NCBI GenBank assembly: GCA_963932545.1
Contig: CAWVRH010000012.1
Span: forward strand, 4,544 to 68,543
Direction of reading: 5' to 3'
Origin: UBA8337 sp963932545
GTDB lineage: Bacteria > Pseudomonadota > Alphaproteobacteria > RS24
Length of the DNA stretch: 64,000 bases
The position numbers and the translations under genes were made by a program. Shown one piece after another: positions 26,322-34,270 of the stretch (the stretch's first letter is position 1; the number at the start of each line of letters is the position of its first letter). The notes beneath the pieces were generated by a model. That model ran no database searches. It was not told the origin of the DNA and saw nothing but the letters and a program-made list of their open reading frames with translations.

Positions 26322-27182
26322 ATGTCTAATGAGGATACTCCAGCCCAAGAAATCGTGCGTCTGACGCTGAGCGACCAGCCAGTTCCGGACATACAGATTA
26401 ATGGCTTGCCCGTTTTCGAGCCTGGTTGGGTGTGGCTGGCCGGCGCGGGCCCAGGCGACCCGGGGCTGCTAACGCTGCACGCGGTCAATGCGCTAAAGCA
26501 AGCCGATTGCGTGGTTTATGATGCCTTGGTGTCTGAAGATATTCTGTCTCTTGTGCGCCCCAGTGCCGACTTATTCTATGCGGGAAAGCGCGGCGGTAAA
26601 CCAAGCTGGAATCAGAGCGACATCACCAATCGACTGATTGAAATGGCGAGAGACGGCAAGCGCGTCTTGCGGCTGAAGGGCGGCGATCCATTTATATTTG
26701 GCCGCGGCGGCGAGGAAGCCCAAAGCTTGGTTGCGGCGGGTATTTCTTTCCGGCTTATTCCGGGCATCTCAGCAGGCATTGGCGGCCTTGGTTATGCGGG
26801 CATTCCCGCCACGCATCGCGAGGTCAACCATGCTGTGACGTTTGTGACGGGGCATCTGGCAGGAAAATCATCTGACCCGCAAGTCGAGCTGCTCGACTGG
26901 AGCGCGATTGCCAAAGCCTCGCCAGTGATTGTCATTTATATGGCGATGAGCCGTCTGTCGGTGATAGCTGATTTACTGATGGCGGCAGGGCGTGCGGCAG
27001 ATGAGCCGGTGGCTATTGTGACCCATGCCACAACGTCCAAACAGCGCGTCGTGACGGGCGAGCTATCGCAAGCCGCGCTTCTGGCCGAGACGCATGGGCT
27101 GGAGCCGCCGTCGATTATTGTCATCGGGGGCGTGGTGGATTTAGCCAATACGTTAAGCTGGTTTGGTGAGAAACCGATTTAA
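26322..27182 (+). CDS. cobA: Uroporphyrinogen-III C-methyltransferase (SUMT)
   Basis: SAM-dependent enzyme converting uroporphyrinogen III to precorrin-2, the branch point to siroheme and cobalamin. The 286-residue protein has SAM motif AGAGPGDPGLLTL (about 40-52), then VYDALV, RLKGGDPFIFGRGGEE, and GISAGIGGLGYAGIPATHR. It has only the methyltransferase domain, without the CysG dehydrogenase/ferrochelatase part. The N-terminal about 35 residues extend beyond the SUMT core. GAGGA precedes the ATG. Siroheme for the sulfite reductase at 2563-4218 is a likely use. Confidence 0.93.
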   Translation: MSNEDTPAQEIVRLTLSDQPVPDIQINGLPVFEPGWVWLAGAGPGDPGLLTLHAVNALKQADCVVYDALVSEDILSLVRPSADLFYAGKRGGKPSWNQSDITNRLIEMARDGKRVLRLKGGDPFIFGRGGEEAQSLVAAGISFRLIPGISAGIGGLGYAGIPATHREVNHAVTFVTGHLAGKSSDPQVELLDWSAIAKASPVIVIYMAMSRLSVIADLLMAAGRAADEPVAIVTHATTSKQRVVTGELSQAALLAETHGLEPPSIIVIGGVVDLANTLSWFGEKPI

Positions 27183-27388
27183 GCGGTTTTGAGCGCCTCA
27201 AGTCGTGCGGGCAACTGTTCCAAAACGGCATTTTTTTCGGCGTCGGAATAGCCAGACCAATTTCCAATCTCCATCATTTTGCGGCCGCAGCCAATGCAAA
27301 ACCCAGCGCGGGCAGACACCGCACATAGTTGGATGCAAGGGGAGGCGGGAGATGTATCCGCGCTTTTGGATGTTAAGGTCTCAGACAT
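27179..27388 (-). CDS. DUF1289 family small cysteine protein
   Basis: A 69-residue protein of the DUF1289 (YdhL-like) family: SPCIQLCAVSARAGFCIGCGRKMMEIGNWSGYSD. Four Cys in the C-x3-C-x8-C-x2-C arrangement suggest zinc or Fe-S binding. Function is unknown. The gene is convergent with cobA, overlapping its 3' end by 4 bases, and divergent from the second dehydrogenase operon. Confidence 0.85.
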   Translation of the reverse strand: MSETLTSKSADTSPASPCIQLCAVSARAGFCIGCGRKMMEIGNWSGYSDAEKNAVLEQLPARLEALKTA

Positions 27389-27456
27389 ACGAGGAAATTA
27401 GCGGTTTGCGCGCCAAATGGCAAGCTGCAGGCGCTCGAGCTTGGCTTTTCCACTTA

Positions 27457-27479
27457 AAATGCCCTCTGCGGCATTTTTT
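27457..27479. other. Terminator-like hairpin between divergent genes
   Basis: A 7-base stem (aaatgcc/ggcattt) with a 6-base loop is followed by T residues on the plus strand. It is near-symmetric, with a shorter T-rich tail on the minus strand. It lies about 70 bases ahead of an acyl-CoA dehydrogenase start, so it could end read-through from cobA or act in the leader. Role uncertain. Confidence 0.45.
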
Positions 27480-27547
27480 CCGCATTGCGAGATTGATTTA
27501 GCGTTCATATCAACTAGATTGAGGTCAAATGTATAGGAGACGATTCC

Positions 27548-28735
27548 ATGGATGTAGATTTCACAAGCGAAGACCAAGCCTTCCGTGCCGAAGCACGCAA
27601 GTTCATTGAAGAGAATTACCCAAAGCACCTCATCGGTGCCGACCGTGGGGATCTCAGCAAAGAAGACTTTCTAGCGTGGCATAAAATTTTGGCCGAAAAA
27701 GGTTGGGTCGTCCCAAGCTGGCCAGAAGAATTTGGTGGCACGGGTTGGTCGGTTACCCAGAAATATATCTGGAACGAAGAAAGCGCAGCCTTTGGAACCA
27801 TTCCACCGCTGCCATTCGGCGTCGCGATGTTGGGGCCGGTGATTTACACATTCGGCAACCAAGCGCAAAAAGATTGGGTATTGCCTGGCATTAAATCAGG
27901 CGAAACCTGGTGGTGCCAAGGCTACTCCGAGCCAGGTGCAGGCTCTGACCTCGCTGGCCTGCAAACGCGTGCCGTGCGCGATGGCGATGATTACATTGTC
28001 AATGGTCACAAAATGTGGACAACTTTGGCGCAACACGCCGACTGGATGTTCTGCCTCGTGCGCACAGGCACCGAAGGCAAACCGCAAGCCGGTATCTCGT
28101 TCTTGCTTATCGATATGAAGACACCGGGCATTACCGTTCGCCCGATTATCACTATCGATGGCGGCCATGAAGTCAATGAAGTGTTCCTCGAAGATGTTCG
28201 CGTGCCGGCGGAGCATTTGGTTGGGGAAGAAGACAAAGGTTGGACGATTGCCAAGTTCTTGCTGGGCAATGAACGCTCGGGAATTGCTGGCGTTGCCCGT
28301 TCGAAAAAAGCTATTGATCGGTTGCGCGAAATTGCTCGTGGCGAGCTCGAAGATGGCGCACCGCTTTTGGAATCGTCTGATTTCTCTCGTAAAATCTCCG
28401 AACTGGAAATCGACCTTACCGCTCTGGAATATACGGAGCTGCGCACATTGGCGTCGGAAAGCAAGGGTCAAGGTCCGGGCCCAGAAAGTTCGATTTTGAA
28501 AATTAAAGGCACGGAAATCCAGCAACGGATTACAGAGCTGACCATGGAAGCGGTTGGCAATTACGCCTCCCCATGGGTTCCCCAGCTTGATCGTGGTGAT
28601 AATTACCGGTCGATTGGTCCAGATCATGCCGAAGGCGTGTCGCAAACCTACTTTAACACGAGAAAAACCTCGATTTATGGTGGTTCGAACGAAATTCAGC
28701 GCAATATTATTGCAAAAATGGTGTTGGGGCTTTAG
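27548..28735 (+). CDS. Acyl-CoA dehydrogenase, catalytic-type subunit
   Basis: ACAD of 395 residues, first gene of a five-gene fatty/side-chain oxidation operon. Conserved sequences are WWCQGYSEPGAGSDLAGLQT (121-140) and GHKMWTTLAQHADWMF. Probable catalytic Glu242 lies in LLGNERSGIAG at the IVD-type position, and the C-terminal site reads YGGSNEIQRNIIAK without the MCAD-type Glu. The overall type is that of FadE-like large subunits in steroid side-chain or branched-chain catabolism. GGAGA lies about 9 bases before the ATG. The next gene encodes a likely partner subunit. Confidence 0.9.
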   Translation: MDVDFTSEDQAFRAEARKFIEENYPKHLIGADRGDLSKEDFLAWHKILAEKGWVVPSWPEEFGGTGWSVTQKYIWNEESAAFGTIPPLPFGVAMLGPVIYTFGNQAQKDWVLPGIKSGETWWCQGYSEPGAGSDLAGLQTRAVRDGDDYIVNGHKMWTTLAQHADWMFCLVRTGTEGKPQAGISFLLIDMKTPGITVRPIITIDGGHEVNEVFLEDVRVPAEHLVGEEDKGWTIAKFLLGNERSGIAGVARSKKAIDRLREIARGELEDGAPLLESSDFSRKISELEIDLTALEYTELRTLASESKGQGPGPESSILKIKGTEIQQRITELTMEAVGNYASPWVPQLDRGDNYRSIGPDHAEGVSQTYFNTRKTSIYGGSNEIQRNIIAKMVLGL

Positions 28736-28767
28736 CCTCAGCGCACATTTAGAGAAGGAATTACAAA

Positions 28768-29895
28768 GTGGATTTTAGCTTTACAGAAGAACAAACTCTG
28801 CTCCGCAACATGGTGCAGAGCTTCGTTCAAGATAATTATGACTTCGACAGCCGGATGAAAATCGTCCGTAGTGAAGAAGGCATGAGCCGCGAAATTTGGG
28901 GTCAATTTGCCGAGTTAGGTCTTTTGGCTGCTCCGTTTTCGGAAGAGCTAGGCGGCCTCGACGGCGGACCTATCGATACCATGGTGATAATGGAAGAGCT
29001 GGGCCGCGGTCTGGTGGTTGAGCCATATCTACCAACCGTTGTTTTGTGCGGTGGCATCTTGAGCCGTCACGCATCCCCAGCTCAGCAAGAAGCTAATCTG
29101 CCGAGTGTTTTGGTTGGCGAGAGCATTTGGGCCTTGGCCTATAGCGAACCGCAAAGCCGCTTTAATGCTGCCGATGTTTTGACCTCTGCCAAAGCAGACG
29201 GTGAAGGTTATGTCTTGAACGGCACCAAAGCCGTTGTCGCTGCCGCGCCTTGGGCTGATAAGCTCATCGTATCGGCTCGTATTTCTGGCGAACAGCGCGA
29301 CCGCAACGGCATTGGCCTGTTCATCGTCGACAAATCGGCAGCTGGCGTTTCGACGCAAGATTATCCGACTGTCGATGGCAACCGTGCTAGCGAAGTGACT
29401 TTCGAAAATGTAGCCATATCTGGCGACGCCCTCATCGGCTCGGCAGAAACCGGCCTTAGCATTCTCGAAGAAGCTTTGGACCACGGCATTGGCGCCATTT
29501 GTGCCGAGAGCTTGGGCCACATGAAATCGCTGAATGATGCGACGGTTGAATATTGCAAAACCCGCAAGCAGTTTGGCGTGCCAATTGGCAGCTTCCAAGT
29601 TCTGCAGCACCGTATGGTAGATATGTTCATGGAATATGAGCAGTCGGTTTCGATGACTTACATGGTCAACATGAAACTGAGCGAAGGCGAAGAAGAGCGT
29701 AAAAAAGCGGCTTCGGGTGCCAAAGTTCAAATCGGTAAATCAGGTCGTTTTGTCGGTCAAGAAGCAGTGCAATTGCACGGCGGTATGGGCATGACAGAAG
29801 AGCTGAGCGTCGGCCATTACTTTAAGCGCTTGACGGTTATTGACACCCAATTTGGGAATGTCGATCACCATCTGAAGCGTTTCGCTTCGGCCTAA
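28768..29895 (+). CDS. Acyl-CoA dehydrogenase-like subunit, probably non-catalytic partner
   Basis: ACAD-fold protein of 375 residues (MDFSFTEEQTLLRNMVQSFV at the N-terminus; RKQFGVPIGSFQVLQHRMVDM and VQLHGGMGMTEELSVGHY in the C-terminal domain). As in the 20359-21483 product, neither known Glu position is filled: the relevant helix reads ALDHGIGAICAESLG and the C-terminal loop has no YEGT. It is expected to complete the FAD site of the preceding subunit (inference from ChsE-type heterotetramers). An AGAAGGA site precedes the GTG start at 28768; no ATG in frame fits the family start. Confidence 0.86.
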   Translation: MDFSFTEEQTLLRNMVQSFVQDNYDFDSRMKIVRSEEGMSREIWGQFAELGLLAAPFSEELGGLDGGPIDTMVIMEELGRGLVVEPYLPTVVLCGGILSRHASPAQQEANLPSVLVGESIWALAYSEPQSRFNAADVLTSAKADGEGYVLNGTKAVVAAAPWADKLIVSARISGEQRDRNGIGLFIVDKSAAGVSTQDYPTVDGNRASEVTFENVAISGDALIGSAETGLSILEEALDHGIGAICAESLGHMKSLNDATVEYCKTRKQFGVPIGSFQVLQHRMVDMFMEYEQSVSMTYMVNMKLSEGEEERKKAASGAKVQIGKSGRFVGQEAVQLHGGMGMTEELSVGHYFKRLTVIDTQFGNVDHHLKRFASA

Positions 29896-29898
29896 TAT

Positions 29899-30696
29899 AT
29901 GACCATGCTGGAAGTATCCCAGCAGGGACACATAGTTACCCTGACCATCAACCGGCCCTATATGCGTAATGCATTGGGGGAACCGGGTGATGGTCAGGTT
30001 TTTTTTGACGCCATTGCCAAAATTAACGCCGACCGAAATATCCGTTGTGTCATTTTAACGGGCGCGGGTTCGGCGTTTTCTGCCGGTGGCAATATCAAGG
30101 CGATGCAAAAGCGCGAAGGGCCTTTCGAAGGCCCCGCCATGCATGTGGCCGACGGCTATCGTCGCGGCATCCACCAAATCGTCAAAAGCCTTTGGGGGCT
30201 AGAAGTGCCAGCCATTGCCGCCGTCAATGGCCCTGCCATTGGGCTGGGGAATGATGTGGCTTGTTTGTGCGATATACGCATTGCCTCCGAGAAAGCGATT
30301 TTCGGCGCGACGTTTTTGAAAATTGGTCTCATCCCGGGCGATGGCGGCGCATGGTTATTGCCGCGCATCATCGGCAGCGCCCGCGCCTCTGAATTATTGT
30401 TCACGGGCAATACGGTTTCGGCCGAGACGGCGCTGGACTGGGGTCTTGTGTCGCAAGTGGTTTCGGATGACAAATTGCTGGAAACTGCGCATGATATGGC
30501 AAATGACATTGTCCGCCAAAGCAGCGAATCTTTGCGTGCCGCAAAACGTCTTATGCGTCACGGTCAGACAAGTGGATTTGAAACGGTCATGGAAATGTCA
30601 GCCAACGCACAAGCGCTCATGCATGTGAGCGAAGATCATTTAGAGGCAGTGTCGGCCATGCTTGAAAAGCGGCCGGCGGAGTATCAAGATAAATAA
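29899..30696 (+). CDS. Enoyl-CoA hydratase/isomerase family protein
   Basis: Crotonase-fold protein of 265 residues. Oxyanion-hole segments are SAFSAGGNIKAM (58-69) and AAVNGPAIGLGND (107-119). Aligned to rat hydratase, the second catalytic Glu is kept (Glu165 in ASELLFTG) but the first is replaced by Phe139 (FGATFLKIGLIPG). A one-acid active site is more usual in isomerases or other crotonases than in true hydratases. The start lies 3 bases after the dehydrogenase stop; an in-frame ATG two codons on is an alternative. Substrate unknown. Confidence 0.88.
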   Translation: MTMLEVSQQGHIVTLTINRPYMRNALGEPGDGQVFFDAIAKINADRNIRCVILTGAGSAFSAGGNIKAMQKREGPFEGPAMHVADGYRRGIHQIVKSLWGLEVPAIAAVNGPAIGLGNDVACLCDIRIASEKAIFGATFLKIGLIPGDGGAWLLPRIIGSARASELLFTGNTVSAETALDWGLVSQVVSDDKLLETAHDMANDIVRQSSESLRAAKRLMRHGQTSGFETVMEMSANAQALMHVSEDHLEAVSAMLEKRPAEYQDK

Positions 30697-30720
30697 TCGT
30701 AAAACCAATAGGAGAGAACG

Positions 30721-31017
30721 ATGAAAGTAGGATATGTAGCCACGTTGAAAGTGGTAGACGGAAAGCAGGCTGAATTTGAAGCCGCGTTTGCAAATATGCA
30801 AGCTGCCGTGAAAGCCGATGAGCCAGGCACGTTGCAATATGACTTGTGTCAAGACGAGGCCGACGCCACCACCTATCGCGTGATGGAACAATATGAAAAT
30901 CTAGACGCACGTAAAGTGCATGGTAAATCAGCAGCCTTTGGCGCTGCTGCGGCACCTTTGGGTGCCGGTGTAATGGCAGGCGCACCCGACGTCGTGCCCG
31001 TAAAAATGATTGGTTAG
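30721..31017 (+). CDS. ABM-domain (antibiotic biosynthesis monooxygenase-like) protein
   Basis: Small 98-residue alpha+beta-barrel protein of the ABM/YgiN type: VGYVATLKVVDGKQAEFEAAFANM, EPGTLQYDLCQDE, TYRVMEQYENLDARKVHGKS. Such proteins are cofactor-free monooxygenases, heme-degrading enzymes or simple dimeric binders. No heme-ligand signature is evident. A GGAGAG site precedes the ATG. It lies inside the dehydrogenase operon, 9 bases ahead of the next ACAD gene, so a role with that substrate is likely but unproven. Confidence 0.82.
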   Translation: MKVGYVATLKVVDGKQAEFEAAFANMQAAVKADEPGTLQYDLCQDEADATTYRVMEQYENLDARKVHGKSAAFGAAAAPLGAGVMAGAPDVVPVKMIG

Positions 31018-31026
31018 GAGACAGTT

Positions 31027-32238
31027 ATGGACCTCAGTTATAGTGCAGAAGACAATGCTTTCCGCGAGGAAGTGCGTGGCTTTATTAAAGAAGCTTTCAC
31101 GCCAGATATTCAGCGTGAATGCGAGCGTTCGAAGAACGGTTACATCTCGAAAGATTTGCACATTACATGGCAAAAGCGTTTGTACGAAAAAGGTTGGGCC
31201 GCGCCTAACTGGCCAGCAGAACATGGTGGTGCGGGCTTCACGCCGACGCAAAAATTCATCTACACGCATGAAATGGAAGCTGCCGGTGCGCCGCACACAA
31301 TTCCATTTGGCATGACGATGGTTGCGCCGGTAATTATGAAGTTTGGTACCGAAGAGCAAAAAGCGCAATATCTGCCAGATATTCTGGCCTCCAATGTATG
31401 GTGGTGTCAGGGTTATTCCGAGCCAGGTTCGGGTTCCGATTTGGCTTCCTTGCAAATGAAAGCCGAAGATCAAGGCGATCATTTCCTCTGCAATGGTTCG
31501 AAAATTTGGACATCCATGGCGCAACATGCCGAGATGATTTTCTGTCTCGTTCGCACCTCGAATGAAGGCAAGCGTCAGCAAGGCATTTCCTTTTTACTTA
31601 TCGACATGAACACGCCGGGCGTAAGTGTTGCCCCATTGATTACTCTGGATGGCCCTGCGAAGGATCAACAAGAAATCAACCAAGTGTTCTTTGAAGATGT
31701 AAAAGTGCCAAAAGAAAACCTCGTTGGGAACCTCAACGAAGGTTGGACCTGTGCCAAATATCTGCTGGAATTTGAACGCGGCAACCCATATTCGGGGGGT
31801 CTGCATCGCACACTCGATAAAGTTCGTGAAATGGCTGGCGAAATTGAAGCCGATGGCGCGCACCTTATCGACAATGCCGAGTTCAACTCCAAATTGGCTG
31901 ACCTTGAACGTCAAGTCATGGTGATGGAAGCGACCGAGCTGCGCATCTTCTCTGATGTGAGTGCGGGCGATAACATTGGTCCAGGCTCGTCATCGATGCT
32001 GAAAACACGCGGCACAGAGCTGCAAAAAGATGTGTCAGAACTTGCCATGGAAGCGATTGGTCAATATGGCCTGCCTTTCGTGGAAGACACCCTGGCCTCG
32101 ACCAATGAGAGCGATATCGGCATGGCCGGTGCTGCGCCCATTACGCCACGCTACTTCAACGTTCGCAAGACCTCCATCTATGCAGGTTCGAACGAAATTC
32201 AGCGCAACATTATTGCGAAGGCTGTCTTGGGTCTGTAA
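31027..32238 (+). CDS. Acyl-CoA dehydrogenase, catalytic-type subunit
   Basis: ACAD of 403 residues, last gene of the operon. Motifs are WWCQGYSEPGSGSDLASLQM (125-144), GSKIWTSMAQHAEMIF, probable catalytic Glu250 (LLEFERGNPYSGG), and the C-terminal YAGSNEIQRNIIAKAVLGL lacking an MCAD-type Glu. It is close in sequence to the 27548-28735 product, suggesting duplication within the operon. It has no separate small partner, so it could share the 28768-29895 subunit or act alone. An intrinsic terminator follows. Confidence 0.9.
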   Translation: MDLSYSAEDNAFREEVRGFIKEAFTPDIQRECERSKNGYISKDLHITWQKRLYEKGWAAPNWPAEHGGAGFTPTQKFIYTHEMEAAGAPHTIPFGMTMVAPVIMKFGTEEQKAQYLPDILASNVWWCQGYSEPGSGSDLASLQMKAEDQGDHFLCNGSKIWTSMAQHAEMIFCLVRTSNEGKRQQGISFLLIDMNTPGVSVAPLITLDGPAKDQQEINQVFFEDVKVPKENLVGNLNEGWTCAKYLLEFERGNPYSGGLHRTLDKVREMAGEIEADGAHLIDNAEFNSKLADLERQVMVMEATELRIFSDVSAGDNIGPGSSSMLKTRGTELQKDVSELAMEAIGQYGLPFVEDTLASTNESDIGMAGAAPITPRYFNVRKTSIYAGSNEIQRNIIAKAVLGL

Positions 32239-32262
32239 GTCCTTTCAGCCAGCAACAAGATT

Positions 32263-32290
32263 AAGGGCGTTCTTCGGATCGCCCTTTTTT
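32263..32290 (+). terminator. Intrinsic terminator of the second acyl-CoA dehydrogenase operon
   Basis: A 7-base stem (aagggcg/cgccctt) with a 10-base loop is followed by six T residues, 25 bases after the dehydrogenase stop. The convergent antiporter gene ends at 32292, so the hairpin may serve both directions. Confidence 0.88.
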
Positions 32291-32291
32291 G

Positions 32292-33995
32292 TTACATAAC
32301 TTGGCGAAGGATGAGCATGAGGGCAAACATGGCGAGGAAAATACCTGCCGCCGAACCGATGGATGAAATGCCAGATACCAATCCGCTTTCGCGGCTGGCC
32401 TGTTCGCTAAGTTTCAGGGCCTGCAAAACGCCGCGTTTCAATCCGTCCAAAACCACCAACCAAAATCGCAAAACAGGCCCAGCGATGGCCATGGTTACGC
32501 GCGGCAAAGCCCGTCGGAATAGCCAATCGGTATTTAAAACGCTGGTATCCACAGCGACCGGATAAAGCCCGCGCATCGATAAGACAGCGAAGCCTAGAAT
32601 CGCAAAGAGCAGCAATTGCAGCTCTCCCAGCACATAGCCAGTTTTCCAAACTTCATAGCGCGCGCCATACGGCAGCAACGCATATAGCGGCTCGGGATAG
32701 ATCCCTATGCCTAAGCAAAGTGTCGCCGCAAGCCCCATGGCAATCAACATGCCCAGCGGGGCTTCTTGTGCTTTCACCGGCTTGGCAGCAGGGCCGAAGA
32801 AGGGCAGATAAACCGCCTTTATAAAGATGTGCTGCACGGCACCGACGGTGGCAAAAACCATCGCCAGCCAGACGAAGAAATAACCTTCCTTGGCCACCGC
32901 GCCCAGAGTGAAAGACTTCGTCACAAAACCAGAGAACAGCGGGAAGCTGATAATCGATAGCGCGCCGACGGTGCAAAAAATGGCGGTCAGGGGCATGGAT
33001 TTCCACAAAGCTCCCAATTCGCTGGCCTTAACGGTACCCGTGCGATGCAATACCGCGCCCAGCGCCATAAACAAAAGCCCTTGATAAATCGTACTGGCAA
33101 AAGCATGGGCCACGGTGCCGTTGATGGCTAATTGCGTTCCGATGCCGATGCCGATGACCATAAAGCCAAGTTGGTTATTCAGCGAATAGGCCAGCACGCG
33201 GCGCAAATCATTTTCAATGGCTGCGAAGAATACCGGCAAGACAGCCATGACCGCGCCAATATAAATCAGCGGTGTGAAGCCAGCAAAGCAAAGCGCCAGC
33301 ATGTAAATTGCCAATTTGGTGGTGAAGGCCGAGAGCATCACTGTGCCCGTAACCGAAGCCTCTGGATAAGCATCTTGCAGCCAGCCATTGACCAAGGGGA
33401 GAGCCGCTTTAATGCCAAAGGCGATAAGCAGGCAAAGACCGGCAGGCGTTAGTGCGTCGATGGCTTGGATGGTCAGCCCCGTGCCATCGCGCCATAATAT
33501 CACCGCGCCGGCCAAGAGTAATACGCCAGAGCCGACTTGCATGAGCAAATAGCGCATGGCGGCACCCAGCGTGCGCGAGCTATGGCCCGCCAAAACCAAG
33601 AAGACGGAAGTAACCGCGGTTAGTTCCCAATAGAGGAAGAGCGTAAGAAAATCGCCAGCAAAGAGGGCCGCAATGGCCGCGCCCGCATAGGCCAACCCGG
33701 CGGCTGATGTGGTTTTATTGGGGTCGTGCATGGCATAAAAAACATTGAGGGCCGCGGCCAGATGAAACACCAAGGCGAAAGGTTTGGTCATCGCTTCGGC
33801 GCGCACTAAAATAAGATCCAATCCGCCCAGAGTTGCGGTTGAATGAATCCCCGTTTCTATGCCGAAGGTGAGATAGCCCGACACGGCGATGAGCGCCAAC
33901 ATATAGGCTTGGCGCGGCGCATGGGGCAGCACAGGCACAAGAAGCGCGCCGACGATAAGCATGAGGCCTGGAATAGAAAGCAGCATATCGAGCAT
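32292..33995 (-). CDS. MrpD/NuoL-like antiporter subunit (third paralog, long C-terminus)
   Basis: Proton_antipo_M family membrane protein of 567 residues with about 14 helices. It keeps the conserved TM5 Glu124 (LFLYWELTAVTS) and a TM7 Lys (FGIKAALPLVNGW). The last about 100 residues form an amphipathic stretch plus a final helix, reminiscent of the NuoL lateral arm region. It is the last gene of the Mrp operon and starts right at the stop of the small membrane gene. It probably forms one of the proton or cation channels of the complex. Confidence 0.88.
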   Translation of the reverse strand: MLDMLLSIPGLMLIVGALLVPVLPHAPRQAYMLALIAVSGYLTFGIETGIHSTATLGGLDLILVRAEAMTKPFALVFHLAAALNVFYAMHDPNKTTSAAGLAYAGAAIAALFAGDFLTLFLYWELTAVTSVFLVLAGHSSRTLGAAMRYLLMQVGSGVLLLAGAVILWRDGTGLTIQAIDALTPAGLCLLIAFGIKAALPLVNGWLQDAYPEASVTGTVMLSAFTTKLAIYMLALCFAGFTPLIYIGAVMAVLPVFFAAIENDLRRVLAYSLNNQLGFMVIGIGIGTQLAINGTVAHAFASTIYQGLLFMALGAVLHRTGTVKASELGALWKSMPLTAIFCTVGALSIISFPLFSGFVTKSFTLGAVAKEGYFFVWLAMVFATVGAVQHIFIKAVYLPFFGPAAKPVKAQEAPLGMLIAMGLAATLCLGIGIYPEPLYALLPYGARYEVWKTGYVLGELQLLLFAILGFAVLSMRGLYPVAVDTSVLNTDWLFRRALPRVTMAIAGPVLRFWLVVLDGLKRGVLQALKLSEQASRESGLVSGISSIGSAAGIFLAMFALMLILRQVM

Positions 33996-34265
33996 TTACG
34001 CGTCTCCCTCTGGCGTGTCGTAATAATCGGCGGGGCGGGTAACGAATTTAGCGACCCCCCAACTGCCAGCGATAATCAGCCCGAAAGCGAGAAAGCCAAA
34101 AATCGCAAAGAACAACGGCGTCGCTTCAAGCGCGAAATAAGCGTGGCGATGCAAAATAAACTCAGCGACGGCCAGCACGGCACATACGCCCAGCAGAGCG
34201 CGAAGCCAAGAAACGGGCAAGAAAAAAGCCTGCGTTGTTTTTTGTTTCGCCATATCTAGCCTCAT
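33996..34265 (-). CDS. Small two-helix membrane protein in the Mrp operon
   Basis: The 89-residue product has two predicted membrane helices (about 19-38 and 48-70) and a charged C-terminus. I do not recognise a family. It lies between two MrpD-like genes, 5 bases after one and adjoining the next, so it is almost certainly translated with them and may be an accessory subunit. Met1 (34265) and Met5 (34253) both have GGAGG/GAGG sites; the choice is open. Confidence 0.72.
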   Translation of the reverse strand: MRLDMAKQKTTQAFFLPVSWLRALLGVCAVLAVAEFILHRHAYFALEATPLFFAIFGFLAFGLIIAGSWGVAKFVTRPADYYDTPEGDA

Positions 34266-34270
34266 GCCGC

